Shown piece after piece: positions 39,830 to 50,423 of a DNA stretch of 64,000 nucleotides. This DNA comes from Sordaria brevicollis. Its lineage: Eukaryota > Ascomycota > Sordariomycetes > Sordariales > Sordariaceae. The notes below the pieces were generated by a model that did not search any database, was not told where the DNA came from, and was given only the letters and a program-made list of their open reading frames with translations. The stretch is taken from positions 1,240,001 to 1,304,000 of the forward strand of contig JAUTDP010000007.1 of NCBI GenBank assembly GCA_033439795.1, in the 5' to 3' direction. The position numbers and the translations under genes are program-made. Numbering within the stretch: the first letter of the stretch is position 1; every line of letters starts with the position of its first letter.

Positions 39830-42800
39830 AAAAATAAGGAAAAGTACTTAATAGCGCGAAGAAAGATTTCTTATATAATTATTTAGGAGGAGACCCCTTT
39901 ACTATATCCGCCCTTATAGGTAGTAATAGAATTATTATTACTATTAAAGAAATTATTATAAATTCGGAAGTAGCTACGTATATTCTAATTAATTAAAAAA
40001 CCGTAAATCGCCTATAATACCTCTTAGGATTCGAGGTAAAGAACGATTTCGACCCTATTAATATAGGAGGACCCTTTGCGGAGGAAAATGGTAAAAAGAT
40101 TATTACTGTACTTAAGGCGAACGTTATAATATAAAACCGCACTGCCCGCAATAAGTGGCTAATTATTACCGATATCCACTATAATATAATAATCGGCCGC
40201 ATTTAGTTCGAATATTACGACGTAATAATCGATTATTTACGTAGAAGGTTGTTATTTAGTAACAATTAGCCGATAAACCCCGATTAAATAAGGAATATTT
40301 ATATCGAGGATAGGGAAGGTTAACTTATCGATCTAAAATATTAGGAGGACGTTATCTATAGAGAATAATTTATAGAAAGAGAGGATAAACGAAGGCGTAA
40401 CGGGGCCGTAATATATCGTTGAATTCGAGAGTTCGAAAATATTCTATAACCTTTACCTTCGATTAAATAAACGATATGCTTAATAATTAATATTTTTTAA
40501 AAAATTACGACCGATAAAAAGATAATCGATTTTACTAAAAAAATATAAGACTCTATAGAGTAAATTTTATAAAACGAGTTTTTACCGCTATTAATAGAGT
40601 TAAAGAAAGCGTTGATAAAAGTATTAAAGGAGTAAAAGAGAGATTTTAAAGAGGATTTGAAATATTTTAAAGAATAATTATAGGGAGAGGATTTTAATAA
40701 TAGTATAAAAAAAGACGATTAGGGTTATTTTAAATAAAAAAGGGGAGTTACGTAGTATAAAGAGCGAATACCCGATATAATTATTATTAATTCTATAGCC
40801 CTTATGCAAATAGTAAAGAAAGAGTACTTAAGAGTGACGAATTTATACGAAATCGATCGTTTTATCGAAGAATGTAAGGACTAAGAATATTTTAATGGCC
40901 TGGATCCGGAGGAACGGGAATAGACTTTGTAACGGATTCCTATTCGTTATTATAATTACGAGGATATTTTTAGTAAACGACGGTTAAATACGTTATTAAA
41001 ATTAGGGAATAATAATTATTATATCCGATTATAAGAGGGAGCCAATTTTAAAGATTTAAGTTATAATTTATTATATAAAATAAGTACGGACGAATTGGAA
41101 ATATATCGATTATATATTGTAGAGAATTTGGATAAAAGTTTTATTAAGAGTAATTCCGCGCTATAGGTTACCCCTATTCTCTTTATATTTAAAGTTAATA
41201 GAAAATTCCGCTTTTATATAAACTATTGGAAGTTAAATAAAATTATTTAAAAAGACCGCTACCTGTTACTTTTTATCGAAGAAACGTTAGCCCGAATAAT
41301 TAAAGCGAAAATCTTTACTAAAATCGATATTTAGTAAGCCTTTTATTATATTTATATATATCTAAACGATAAAGAATTTACGACTTTCCGTATTCGGTAT
41401 AGGGCTTATAAATATAAGGTATTGCCTTTCGGATTAATTAATAAATTATTAACGTTTTAGAAATATATTAACAACGTTCTAATAGGATATTTGGACGATT
41501 TTTATAATATTTACATCGATAATATTTTAATTTATTTTAATAACGAAGAGGAATACGAGATTTACATTAAAAAAGTGTTAAAGAGGCTCCGCTAGGCCGG
41601 GTTGTAGGCTAATCTGGATAAATGCGAGTTCTACGTTATTAAAACGAAGTTTTTAGGGTTTATTATCGGTATTAATAGGATTTTAGTAGACTTAGCGAAG
41701 ATTTAAGTAATTAAGGAATAGAAAGAGCTATTAATAGTTAAGGGCGTATAATCGTTCTTAGGCTTCTATAATTTTTATTATAAATTTATAAGGGAATATA
41801 AGAGGATTTCGAAGCTATTAATAACGTTAATAAAAAAAGGGGAAGCGTTTAATTAGATAAAGGAATATTAGGTAGCGTTTAATACTTTAAAATAATATTT
41901 AATCGACGTATTAGTGTTCGCCTACTTTAATTTCGAAAAGGAGATAAGGTTAGAGACGGATATATTAAATAGGGTATTAATTAACGTTTTATTTTAAAAA
42001 TACGAGGATAAGTAGTACCTTATCGCCTATTTTTTAAAAATAATATAGGGAGTAGAATATAATTATTCGATATACAATAAGGAAATATTAATAATAATAA
42101 AAGCGTTAATATATTGGCGCTCGGAGTTTATTAGGCTTTAACGGACCGAGCTTTTTATAATTATTATAAATTACAAAGCGTTAAAATATTTTAATACTAA
42201 ATGCCTATTAAATGCGAAATAAATAATATAAGTATAATTATTATTATAGTATAATTTCTTAATTATTTACTAATCCGGTAAGGATAACGCCGCGGCTAAC
42301 GCTTTATTTCGGAAATTTAAAGATATTAAGGATTAAAAGGAAAGGAAGGAATTATAACGGATTATACGCTTCTTTAAACTTACAGGGGAGGGGGAGGATA
42401 TAGTTCGTATTTGTATACTAGACGTAATAGATATCCTTAAAATAATAATCGGTTACGAGTTTATTTATTAATTACTAAAAGCTAATAAAACGGATACCTC
42501 ATTGGAAGAATATCGAAAGAAAGTTCGGCGGGGAGAATTAAATTTTATAATATTATAAGAATAATTACTATTATTTCGCGGCCGCTTCGTAGTCCCGGAA
42601 GGAATATTAAGAACCCGAGTAATTTAGGATTACTACGATATATTAATAATAGCCTACCCCGGAAGGAATAAAATACGGAAATTAATAATGATTCGATATT
42701 AGTAGCCCGGCTTAATAGGAGACGTAAATTATTATATAGCCAATTATACGGTTTGCTATACTTTAAAGTACCCTCGAGGTAAAATACCGGGGATGTTCTA

Positions 42801-44060
42801 AAATATCGAAGTACTTAAAAGGATTTAAAACCGTCTAGTAGTAGACTTTAAAAAGATGTTTATAGATAAATACGGCTACGATAATTTAATGAATATAATC
42901 GATCCCCTATTAAAGACCATTTAGTTATTTTTTTATAAATCGATAATTACAGGTAAAAAAATTTATAAATTGTATTATAAAGGGCTATTCCGTATTTTTA
43001 GTCTATTTAAGGAATTTATTAGTAATAAGGGACTGTAATTTAGATTAGATTTTTTATAAGAATTGGCTTTTTTAATTGGGACTAAATAGTCGTTGGCTTT
43101 AATTGGATATTTATAAACCTTAGGCCAAATCGAGAACCTTTACGAATAGATCGATTAGAGATTACGATTATATATTAATTATAATTAAAATAATTAGTCG
43201 GAGATAATCCTAGCTTTAAATTACGTATAGAATAATTTACTATAGGATAGTATAGGCCTTTAACCCTATAAGATTTTATTCGGATTCTTAATACCTACCT
43301 TTTCGGATTAGAAGGTAATAACTAATTTAGAAGGTACGCCTTCTATAGAACGTTTAAACTAATAAAATGCTCGAGATGCTATTAAGAAAATTTAAAGATA
43401 CGTAGATTATATTAGGAAATATATTGAGGTAGTATAACGGAAATAGGTTATTTAAATAAATAAAAAACGTTATAAACCGGACTTCGACGTAGGAAATCGA
43501 ATTTTTATTATTAAGAAGAGTTAATCGACCGACCGTCCGAGCGATAAATTGGATTTTCTATTAATAAGGTAATATTTTCTTATTATAAGTAAGAAGGGTA
43601 ATACTTTCCTAGTATAATTGCCTTCTTCGTAGAAGATATTTAATTAATTCTTACCGGATAGATTAAAGAAGTTTCTAAATAACCTATTATTAGGATAAGT
43701 ATTAGAAAACCCGTTAGGGGAAATTGTATTTGAGGACGAAGAGTATGAAGTAGAGGAGATTATAGTTTTAAAGGTAAATTGAAGTAAGTTATTTTATTAA
43801 GTAAAGTAGACCGGTTAGGATTTAAACCCGGAGTAGTATCCTATTAACGATTTTAAGAACGTAGTAATTAAATTAAAAGAGTACTATAAAGAATATCCGG
43901 AGGCGGCCGGGCCCCCTTAGAAATTGTAGGATTGGATTATAGCGGTAATACGAGAGGAGGAAGTATTAAAGTATAAGGAGGATGATTTGCTAGTTTAGAT
44001 AGGTAATAGGAGGTTAAGGAGGAGGAAGTAATTACATTTTCGAAAGACTCGAAGCGAATC
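39830..44060 (+). pseudogene. G1 pol remnant (PR-RT-RH-IN-chromodomain)
   Basis: Aspartic protease at about 39895-40235: the D-S-G active site reads N-S-E at 39961-39969, and IIIGR precedes the end. RT at 41100-41650: FTKIDI at 41311, VLPFGLIN near 41425, and the catalytic YVDD box read as YIDN at 41512-41523. RNase H at 41930-42290 (LETDILNRVL start). Integrase: zinc region at 42640-42780 (AYPGRNKIRKLI, then NYTVCYTLKYPRGK), catalytic core at 42830-43170 with VVDF and, later, LGQIENL. Chromodomain at the C-terminus. Largely one phase with TAA/TAG stops. In life this polyprotein copies and integrates the element. Confidence 0.9.
43741..43914 (+). other. Chromodomain at the end of G1 integrase
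   Basis: The run EYEVEEII, then YxVKxTG (Trp codons now TAG/TAA), then a P-E-stop-YPINDF segment, and KEYYKEYPEAAGPP is the chromodomain pattern: aromatic cage residues, WYP-x-x-DF, then a helix. In chromoviruses this domain directs integration to methylated-H3K9 heterochromatin, consistent with the element lying in a repeat block. Confidence 0.85.
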
Positions 44061-44063
44061 TTT

Positions 44064-44079
44064 TTAAAGGGGGGGGTAA
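44064..44079 (+). promoter_or_regulatory. Polypurine tract of G1
   Basis: aaaggggggggtaa immediately before the 3' LTR; the primer site for plus-strand DNA synthesis in LTR elements. Confidence 0.8.
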
Positions 44080-44362
44080 TGTGACGGTACGGTTTACCCG
44101 TTGGTTATTTAACTTATTATATATTATTAGGTTGCTTAGGGAATTAGGGATTTGCTGTTGTAGGTCACTTGTTTATGCTAGCGAACGCTGTATAGCTATT
44201 CACCCGCACAACCTATTCACTCTATGGAACGCAGGGCCTATATCTTTCCGCCCACGCTTCCATTCTTGTACGATTAGTTTTCCTTTTTTCTCCATCTTAC
44301 GATTTTCTATCAATTAAGGATTATTGTTGTTTTATCACAAGCCCTTCCTTTTTGCCGTGACA
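44080..44362 (+). repeat. G1 3' LTR (283 bp)
   Basis: Same length as the 5' LTR. The first 70 bp are heavily C-to-T/G-to-A mutated, while the last 110 bp are nearly intact, including the gccgtgaca end. An open frame of 78 codons over 44081-44317 lies wholly in the LTR and has no coding signal. Confidence 0.95.
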
Positions 44363-46093
44363 ATAGGCGGAGTGGGAATAGGAGTTTTTTTTTTTTAAAT
44401 AATTAGTTTAGTAGCGGTAATTGAGCCGGTACTACTTCGAATATTTAAATTTTAAAAATTCGTAAATACATTTATTAGGCTTTTAATTATTAATTTCGGT
44501 TTAGTAAAGGGTTTATTAATTCGTTTACGGGTATAGCCTCTATTTCCGCTTTTAAATTCCCTTTTACGAATAATAATAATATAAATAATAAGGGGGGTAT
44601 TAAAGAGATCGATATTTTTATTATCCTTTACCGTTATTAATTTTAATATAATATTTTTTTTAAAATCCTTTCAATATATAAAAGAGCGTAGCCTTTCGGT
44701 ATATTTTACAATGGCTTTTATAATAATTTTCTTAAAAATAGGGTATATTTTTTTTTCGAAGGCGTAATATTTATACTTTCTATATAGAGTATAGAAGATT
44801 AGCGATTTATTTTTATTAAATAAATAATTCGCTTCTTTAAAACGGTTTTTATTATATTTATTTTTATTATAGCGTTTATAAACGTTCGCGTTATAATAGA
44901 ATTTCTTTAAATATTTTACGCCCTAATAAATAAAATATTATTAAATATTAGCCGAAGAGGTAAATAATTTGTAAATATATACGCCGCCCTTTTAAAGGAG
45001 GAATCCTTTATAAAGAATTTTAATTACCTTTATAATTGTAATTTCTATTATAAGGAGTCTCTTATTTTCGTTAATTCTTTTCTTTTATAAGCGTATTTTA
45101 ATAATAGAAGCGGTTAGGTTCGTTTATTATATTTTATAAATAACATTTTCTATTTTTATATATTTAATAATATTTATTTAAGGGAACCTTTTAGCGATTA
45201 ACGTAATAATATTTAAAAATATAAACGCTTTTTTATTAAAGACCTTTTTAATCTAAATTTAATATTATTAATATTATTCGTATATAACGTTATTAAATAT
45301 AATTTTATAATTTCCGGTTATAAATAATTTTATAACGGTTTGTATAATATTAAGGGTACCGGTCTTTAGGTCGCGAAATATTTTTTCGATTTAAATTTTA
45401 ATTTTTTCGTTTATTCGTTTCGAATATTAAATATCGATTATAATATTTCGAATGAAGAGGGTACGGTCGTAATTAACGGGGAGTATTTTTAGGGGGGGGG
45501 TAATAATTATAATATATTAAAGGATAAACCCAATTTTAGGAAGAGCGTTTTTTATAATTCCGGTTTATATTTTCGGCGCTTCTTTAACGTTCTTTTATAA
45601 TTTTTATAGGATTATTTTCTTTAAATCGTCGAAATTCTTCTTAATAATAATTTAATCGTTATTAATTTTATTAATTTCGGGTCGTATTATTTTATTTTTT
45701 TTACGAGGATTTTCGTATATTCGTTAAATAGTTTATAAATTTAGTTGCGGTTTTCGAACGAAATAGCGTTATAATCCGAAGATTTATTCGTTTTAATAAT
45801 AAGTTTCTTTATAATTTCGTCGTCCTTTTGCGTTTTTTCCGAAATTTTTACGGCGCGTACTATATTAAGGTCGTTGTATATTAAGAGTTTTACGAGCGGG
45901 TTATAGACGTTATTTTCGAATCTACGGTTACCGCTATTAATTATTATTAGTAATAACGATATATCGTCGTCGCTATAATCGTCGCGGGATATCGTAAGGG
46001 ACGTAAAAGACCCTCTTGAGTCGATTCCCGTTGTCGGTTTTCGTTTTGGAGCGCTCCTCGACCAGAAATCGGCGTTTCCGGTTCTAAAGCAGT
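44363..46093 (-). mobile_element. LINE copy L6, 5' segment
   Basis: L6 continues from the repeated atagg site to its 5' terminus (reverse complement of actgctttagaacc) at 46093, where the 16-bp L4 duplication begins at once. Confidence 0.9.
44363..46093 (-). pseudogene. LINE ORF1 remnant in L6
   Basis: The best preserved ORF1 N-terminus in the window (45990-46093 reversed). It stays open from the very first bases of the element: FRTGNADFWSRS-like, then the GIDSRGSFTS segment, with no stop and no ATG. The codon at the position of the L11 ATG is ACG here. Zinc knuckles at about 44690-44870 are degraded. The C-terminal Thr/Pro tail (TPIPTPPI) at 44365-44395 is cut by G1; only a few codons lie on the other side. 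Confidence 0.78.
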
Positions 46094-46109
46094 TGAAGAT
46101 TACCGAAGA
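46094..46109. repeat. Target-site duplication of L6, right copy
   Basis: Exact partner of 25224-25239. Confidence 0.9.
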
Positions 46110-47445
46110 GAATTGTAGAATATTTTAAATAATATAGGAAATTTTTTTTAAATAGGTAAAGGAGAGAAGTATAGAATTCGAAACGAATAAAATGGAATTA
46201 ATATATTTTATGTGGATAAAAGTATTAAAAATAAAAATTCTTTAATTCGGGGATATTATATTTCGACCAATAAAATTAATAAAATTTTTAAATATTTAAT
46301 TAAATTATAAATTTAATTATCGGACCTACGCAGAGGTTATTAAAAAAAAATAAAGATTTAAATAAATATACTAACCCGGTTAATTATAAAAATTTAGAAT
46401 TACTCCTTCGTTTGCGCGAGGGAAATTTATATTAAATATATTCGAAGTGTAATTATATATAGAGCTTTAGCCTTTTATTAATCGATAAAAATATATAATA
46501 AACCCCGAAGGATAATAATTGGACTAATTAAATATTAAATTAAATATGTAAAAATCGTCGCCGGGGCGTATAAAATTATATCGGTACAGAATTTTAAAAT
46601 AGAAATTTTTTGCCCGTTATTTAACCTTTATTTTAATAAATAGGTAAGGGTTTTTAAAAAAAGATTCGCCTATATAAATTGAATTAGGTTCGTCCGAAGA
46701 ATAGTAATTTAAATAATTAATTATATTTAAATAAAATAAATAAAAAGTCGACTATTTATTAATAGATTAGAAAGCGGTACCGTTAAAATTAAATAGGCGG
46801 AAGAATAAATACCGACGGAAAATTTTATAATAATTATAATAGGACCGCTTCCGGTAATAGGCGTACCCACTTAACCGTTATAACCGCCGGAATTTTTAGC
46901 CTTCGATTAAAAAATATAATTAAAAGACATTATAAGGAGAAAGTAGGTATCGCGCTATAATTATTAATTAATAATAGCGGTAATTAAATTAAATTAGCGG
47001 TATAAATTTATAATTATTAATCTCGACCCGAAATTTAATAATATTATAATAAAACGGTATATAATTAGTTAAAAAAAGAAGAAGCGGAAGAGAATTTAAT
47101 TTTCGGAGGATAATAAAAATTATTATTTATTAACGAAAACGAAAAATTCCTTCTTTATTTAAGTAAAAACGGAGGTAATTAACCTTAGAGCCTTTTTTTT
47201 AAAGGAGAATCCTTAATATTAATACCCTTATTTATTTATATAAATTAAAACGAAAAACGTTTTACTATATTACTTTCGAATATTTTTAGATAATAAATAT
47301 ATAATTTATAATAATTAATTAATTATAAACGTAAAAATAATTTTAAATTTATTTAAATAATAGAATTAAGGCCGAAAGAATTTTATTATAGGCATTTTAA
47401 TTAGGACGATTAAATAAATACCGCTTAGTAATCGAATTAAAAGAG
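46110..47445 (+). pseudogene. LINE ORF2 remnant in L4, C-terminal part
   Basis: RT thumb and the region YKI-x-x-x-QNFK...PLFNLYFNK (46560-46650), typical after RT in Tad-like elements, then the degraded Cys/His segment at about 47130-47280. Follows in phase from 25239. Confidence 0.8.
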
Positions 47446-47724
47446 GAGCGGCGAAACGAATTCGCTCGCTATTTTTAATTTTTTTTTTCTTCCTTTTCTT
47501 TTATTTTTATTTATTAATACGCTAGAACGAAAATAGAAGGAAAATTTCTATTTAATTAAAATTCTATTAAATTACGAAGGCGACGATTTATTTAATTATT
47601 ATTTCTTTTTATAATTAATTAAAGCTTTTAATATTTTATTATTATTAATAAATAAACGGTTTTATTTATTGAATTAACGAATATATTAGCGTATAATATT
47701 AATTATAAATTGACGTTAAGTAAA

Positions 47725-48696
47725 TTAATTATTATTAATAGGAATAGGACCGGTAGGACGAATAGCTAGCGAATTAATTTCTATTAAAGAATTATTATAG
47801 GAAAGTATATAATTACTATTATTATTTTAGGGAATTCTACCGTTATTATTACGAAATAAACTATTATTATTATTATAGGGCAAATTATTACTATTATTAT
47901 AGGGGATATTACCCGAAAGAATATAATTACCGATTAAATTATCCTTATTAAAAAGGAGGAACTTATAATAACCTTTTTTAAAATAATCGTTAATTAATTA
48001 CTTTTTATAGCGAATAAATTATTTAAGGGTATTAATAAAGCCGTCATTAATAAAACGAAAGTAAATTACGCCGGTAAATTCTTTAATAATAATATAGAGG
48101 TGGATAAAATAATCGTAAAATTCGCTACTAATGAGATTTTAAGTAATAACCTTCTTTTAAAAAATATTACAAAGATTATAGAAATTACGAAGCGTATTAA
48201 TTATATAATATAAAATTATTAAAATATATTAAGTAATTTAATTAAATTTATTTAAAAACGAATTAGAATAAAAAACGTTAATAATATAGAGGATAATAAT
48301 TTATTTAAGAACTTAGGGATATAGTAAATCGATTTAACGATAGCCTTTATATAAATATTATTATTTAAAACGGCTATAAAAGTAAAAAGGGCTTCGGCTA
48401 ATTAGAGGGTATAAGCGAAATACGGGGGAATATAAATACGGCTTTAGAAAAATTAATATAAAAATAGAACGTAACGGAAAGAGAATTTACCCTTTTTCTA
48501 ATATATAAAGGAATTTATTATTAATAAGGAATTTAATAATATATTCGAAGTTAATTTTAATATCGGTATTACCCGTATTAAATATAAAAATCGGCGAAAG
48601 AGGGCGAAGGGGAAATAAATATTCGCTTTTATTTTCGTTAAAAATTTTTATTATTTTATAGAGCGCTTTAGCGCGTTTTTAATAAGGAATAATTAT
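47725..48696 (-). pseudogene. Antisense ORF of LINE L4 (972 nt)
   Basis: Reverse-strand frame of exactly 972 nt, from start-equivalent 48696 (ATA) to TAA at 47725. An open 62-codon run upstream (49050-48862) is in the same phase in this copy but out of phase in several others. Confidence 0.55.
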
Positions 48697-49672
48697 TTTA
48701 AATCGATTATTATTATCAATAAAGGAAGGAAAAGTTTAAAAAGGCCTGGAGGATAAGGGGTTTTTATATTTAAATGAGGGAAATCTTTACATTAATATAA
48801 ATTATAATAAAAATATAATTATTATAAAGGGAAGAAGAAAATAAAAAGAGTAAAAGAAAATTTAACGGTTAAAAAATTTAATAGCGGTTAAAAGGGTAAA
48901 TAGACGGGGGTATAGAAAATAGAGAGCGGTAATAAATAAAGGGATAGGATAGTGGATTAAAAAGGCGGAGCGGTTTAATATATAAATATAATAATAAATA
49001 GAAGGAATAAGACGGATATTAATCGCATTGGCGGTAAATATATATTGCAATTATAAAACGCCGAAGAAGCGGTATAAATAGGTCCGCGCCGGGAATTATA
49101 GCCGGGGTTTTTATCCGGGGCGTTTAACGCCTACGGTTTTATCCTACGGGGAATCGGAAATAAACCCTATATTATATTAGCGCTATAAATTTAGCTAGGG
49201 AATAAGATTCTTACTTACTTTAGAATAACGTATATTATGTACCGCTATTAACGACGAATTTAAATTAAAATAATTAATTAAGGATTTATAAACCAAATTT
49301 ATCAATATTAAATAATAATAAAAAAACCCGGCTATAAATTAAAAAATAACCAACCGTTTAATTAATAAAGTTAATTATTATAATAAATTAATCGAAGAGC
49401 GTAAAAATAACTTTCAAAAATTATTAAATAAACGAAAATAAATTACTAAACCGAGCCCAAACCCTAAAATTAAATTAAATGCCAAGAAAGAGGAAATGGA
49501 TTTAATTAATATAATAAATATACCCGAATTTTAATATTTATTTAATATAATCGACAACGACGAAAAATCGGATAATAAATAATTAATAATAAATTTATAT
49601 AAAAGAGTAGCGGAATTATCGAAAGATTTTAGCAAAGGATTTATTTTTACTCCTAATTTCTTTACTAAACCG

Positions 49673-49762
49673 GATAATATTAAAGTAAGTAATATTAAAA
49701 TAAATAGTACTAAACTAGATAGTATTAAAGTAAGTAATATTAAAGTAGGTAATATTAAATTA
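49673..49762 (+). repeat. 15-nt in-phase tandem repeat
   Basis: Six units of the type rgtaatattaaagta, each coding five residues (S/D-N/S-I/T-K-V/L). Units differ by transitions and a few other changes. A seventh, weaker unit runs into the proline tract. Confidence 0.7.
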
Positions 49763-49790
49763 AATATTACTATACCCCCGCCCCCTCCTA

Positions 49791-49804
49791 CTACTAAACT
49801 AAAA
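49791..49804. repeat. Target-site duplication of L8, left copy
   Basis: ctactaaactaaaa, matching ctattaaattaaaa at 50410-50423 with two C-to-T differences. Removing L8 plus one copy joins AAA CTA AAA to GTT ACT AAA in phase in the surrounding gene remnant. Confidence 0.75.
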
Positions 49805-50409
49805 AGTAAGATTCTTATTCCCTAGCTAAATCTATAGCGCTAATATGGTATGGGGTCTATCTCCGATTCCCTATAGGATGAAACCGTAAGCGTTAAGCGC
49901 CCCGGATAAAAACCCCGGTTATAATTCCCGGCGCGGACCTATCCGCGCCGCTTCTTCGGCGTTCTACGATTGCGGTGCACACCTACCGCCAACGCGATTA
50001 ATATCCGTCTTATCCCTTCCATTCACCGCTGCGTTAAAATATCTCACGAGCCTAATTGCGGTCCTTGAGCGAAACGGCGTCGTAGTCCGAAAGTTTATTC
50101 GCTTTAGCGATAAATTTCTTTATAATTTCGTCGTCCTCCTACATTTTTTCCAAAGTCTTTACGGCGCGCGCTACGTTAGGGTTATTATATATTAAAAGTC
50201 CTACGAACGGGTTATAAATATTATTTTCGAATTTATAATTACCGTTATTAATTATTATTAATAATAATGATATATTATTATTATTATAATCGTCGCGGGA
50301 TATTATAAAGGACGTAAAAAACCCTCTTAAATCGATTCCCGTTATCGGTTTTCGTTTTGGAGCGCTCCTCGATTAGAAATTAGCGTTTCCGGTTCTAAAG
50401 CAATTTTCT
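49805..50409 (-). mobile_element. L8: 0.6-kb internally deleted LINE with both ends
   Basis: Reverse-strand element with the normal LINE 3' end (49805-50045, with perfect hairpins) joined at about 50046 to the LINE 5' end (50047-50409), both in the same orientation. About 6.4 kb of coding sequence is missing. It has its own 14-bp duplication, so it moved, or was deleted after moving, as a unit. It is less RIP-mutated than neighbouring copies (CpA and TpG retained near 49975-50060). Confidence 0.85.
49930..49961 (-). other. Intact 3'-end hairpins of LINE L8
   Basis: ggcgcgga-ccta-tccgcgcc (49930-49949) is a perfect 8-bp stem with a 4-nt loop. It overlaps cgccg-cttctt-cggcg (49946-49961). This is the unmutated reference form of the structure in all other copies. 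Confidence 0.75.
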
Positions 50410-50423
50410 CTATTAAATTAAAA
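50410..50423. repeat. Target-site duplication of L8, right copy
   Basis: Partner of 49791-49804. Confidence 0.75.

Larger units (their letters stand above)
37470..44362 (+). mobile_element. G1: chromodomain Ty3/gypsy LTR retrotransposon
   Basis: 6.9-kb element with two 283-bp LTRs, gag, then protease-RT-RNase H-integrase order and a C-terminal chromodomain, flanked by a 5-bp duplication. It is inserted in the Thr/Pro-rich end of L6 ORF1. The LTRs start TGTGACGGC and end GCCGTGACA (short inverted ends). All differences noticed between the LTRs are transitions, so the element is RIP-decayed and has no intact frame. Confidence 0.95.
46094..49216 (+). mobile_element. LINE copy L4, third segment
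   Basis: L4 resumes inside RT and runs to its 3' end (aataagattcttacttac). Confidence 0.9.
49217..49804 (+). pseudogene. Unrecognised single-copy gene remnant, part 1
   Basis: One plus-strand frame reads through almost the whole stretch with stops only at TAA positions (probable Gln). It is Lys/Asn/Glu-rich and likely helical: AINDEFKLK, LIEERKNNFQKLLNKRK, then ELSKDFSKGFIFTPNFF. An in-phase pentapeptide repeat (49673-49762) follows, then a run of five prolines (49771-49785). It is not repeated elsewhere in the window and differs from LINE and gypsy proteins. L8 cuts it after the prolines; it continues at 50424 and 58309 in the same phase. No function can be assigned. It could be a host gene or a gene of an unseen element. 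Confidence 0.55.

Noticed and set aside
41930..42290. RNase H domain in the LINE as well as in G1
   Set aside because: Clear only in G1. In the LINE the region after RT matches the RT-distal and Cys/His segments, and no RNase H motifs were found.
44081..44317. 78-codon open frame on the plus strand
   Set aside because: Lies wholly inside the 3' LTR of G1. The same bases in the 5' LTR do not keep it open, and it has no domain.
48862..49050. 62-codon open frame on the minus strand as a separate small gene
   Set aside because: It begins at TTG, is LINE leader sequence upstream of the antisense frame, and the matching region in other copies has length changes that alter its phase.
11652..49238. 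A 21-bp target-site duplication around L3 + L4 (11652-11672 versus 49217-49238)
   Set aside because: The two sequences are similar (actttaNaaNaa...tattat), but they differ by transversions and one indel that RIP cannot explain, so I leave it unproven.
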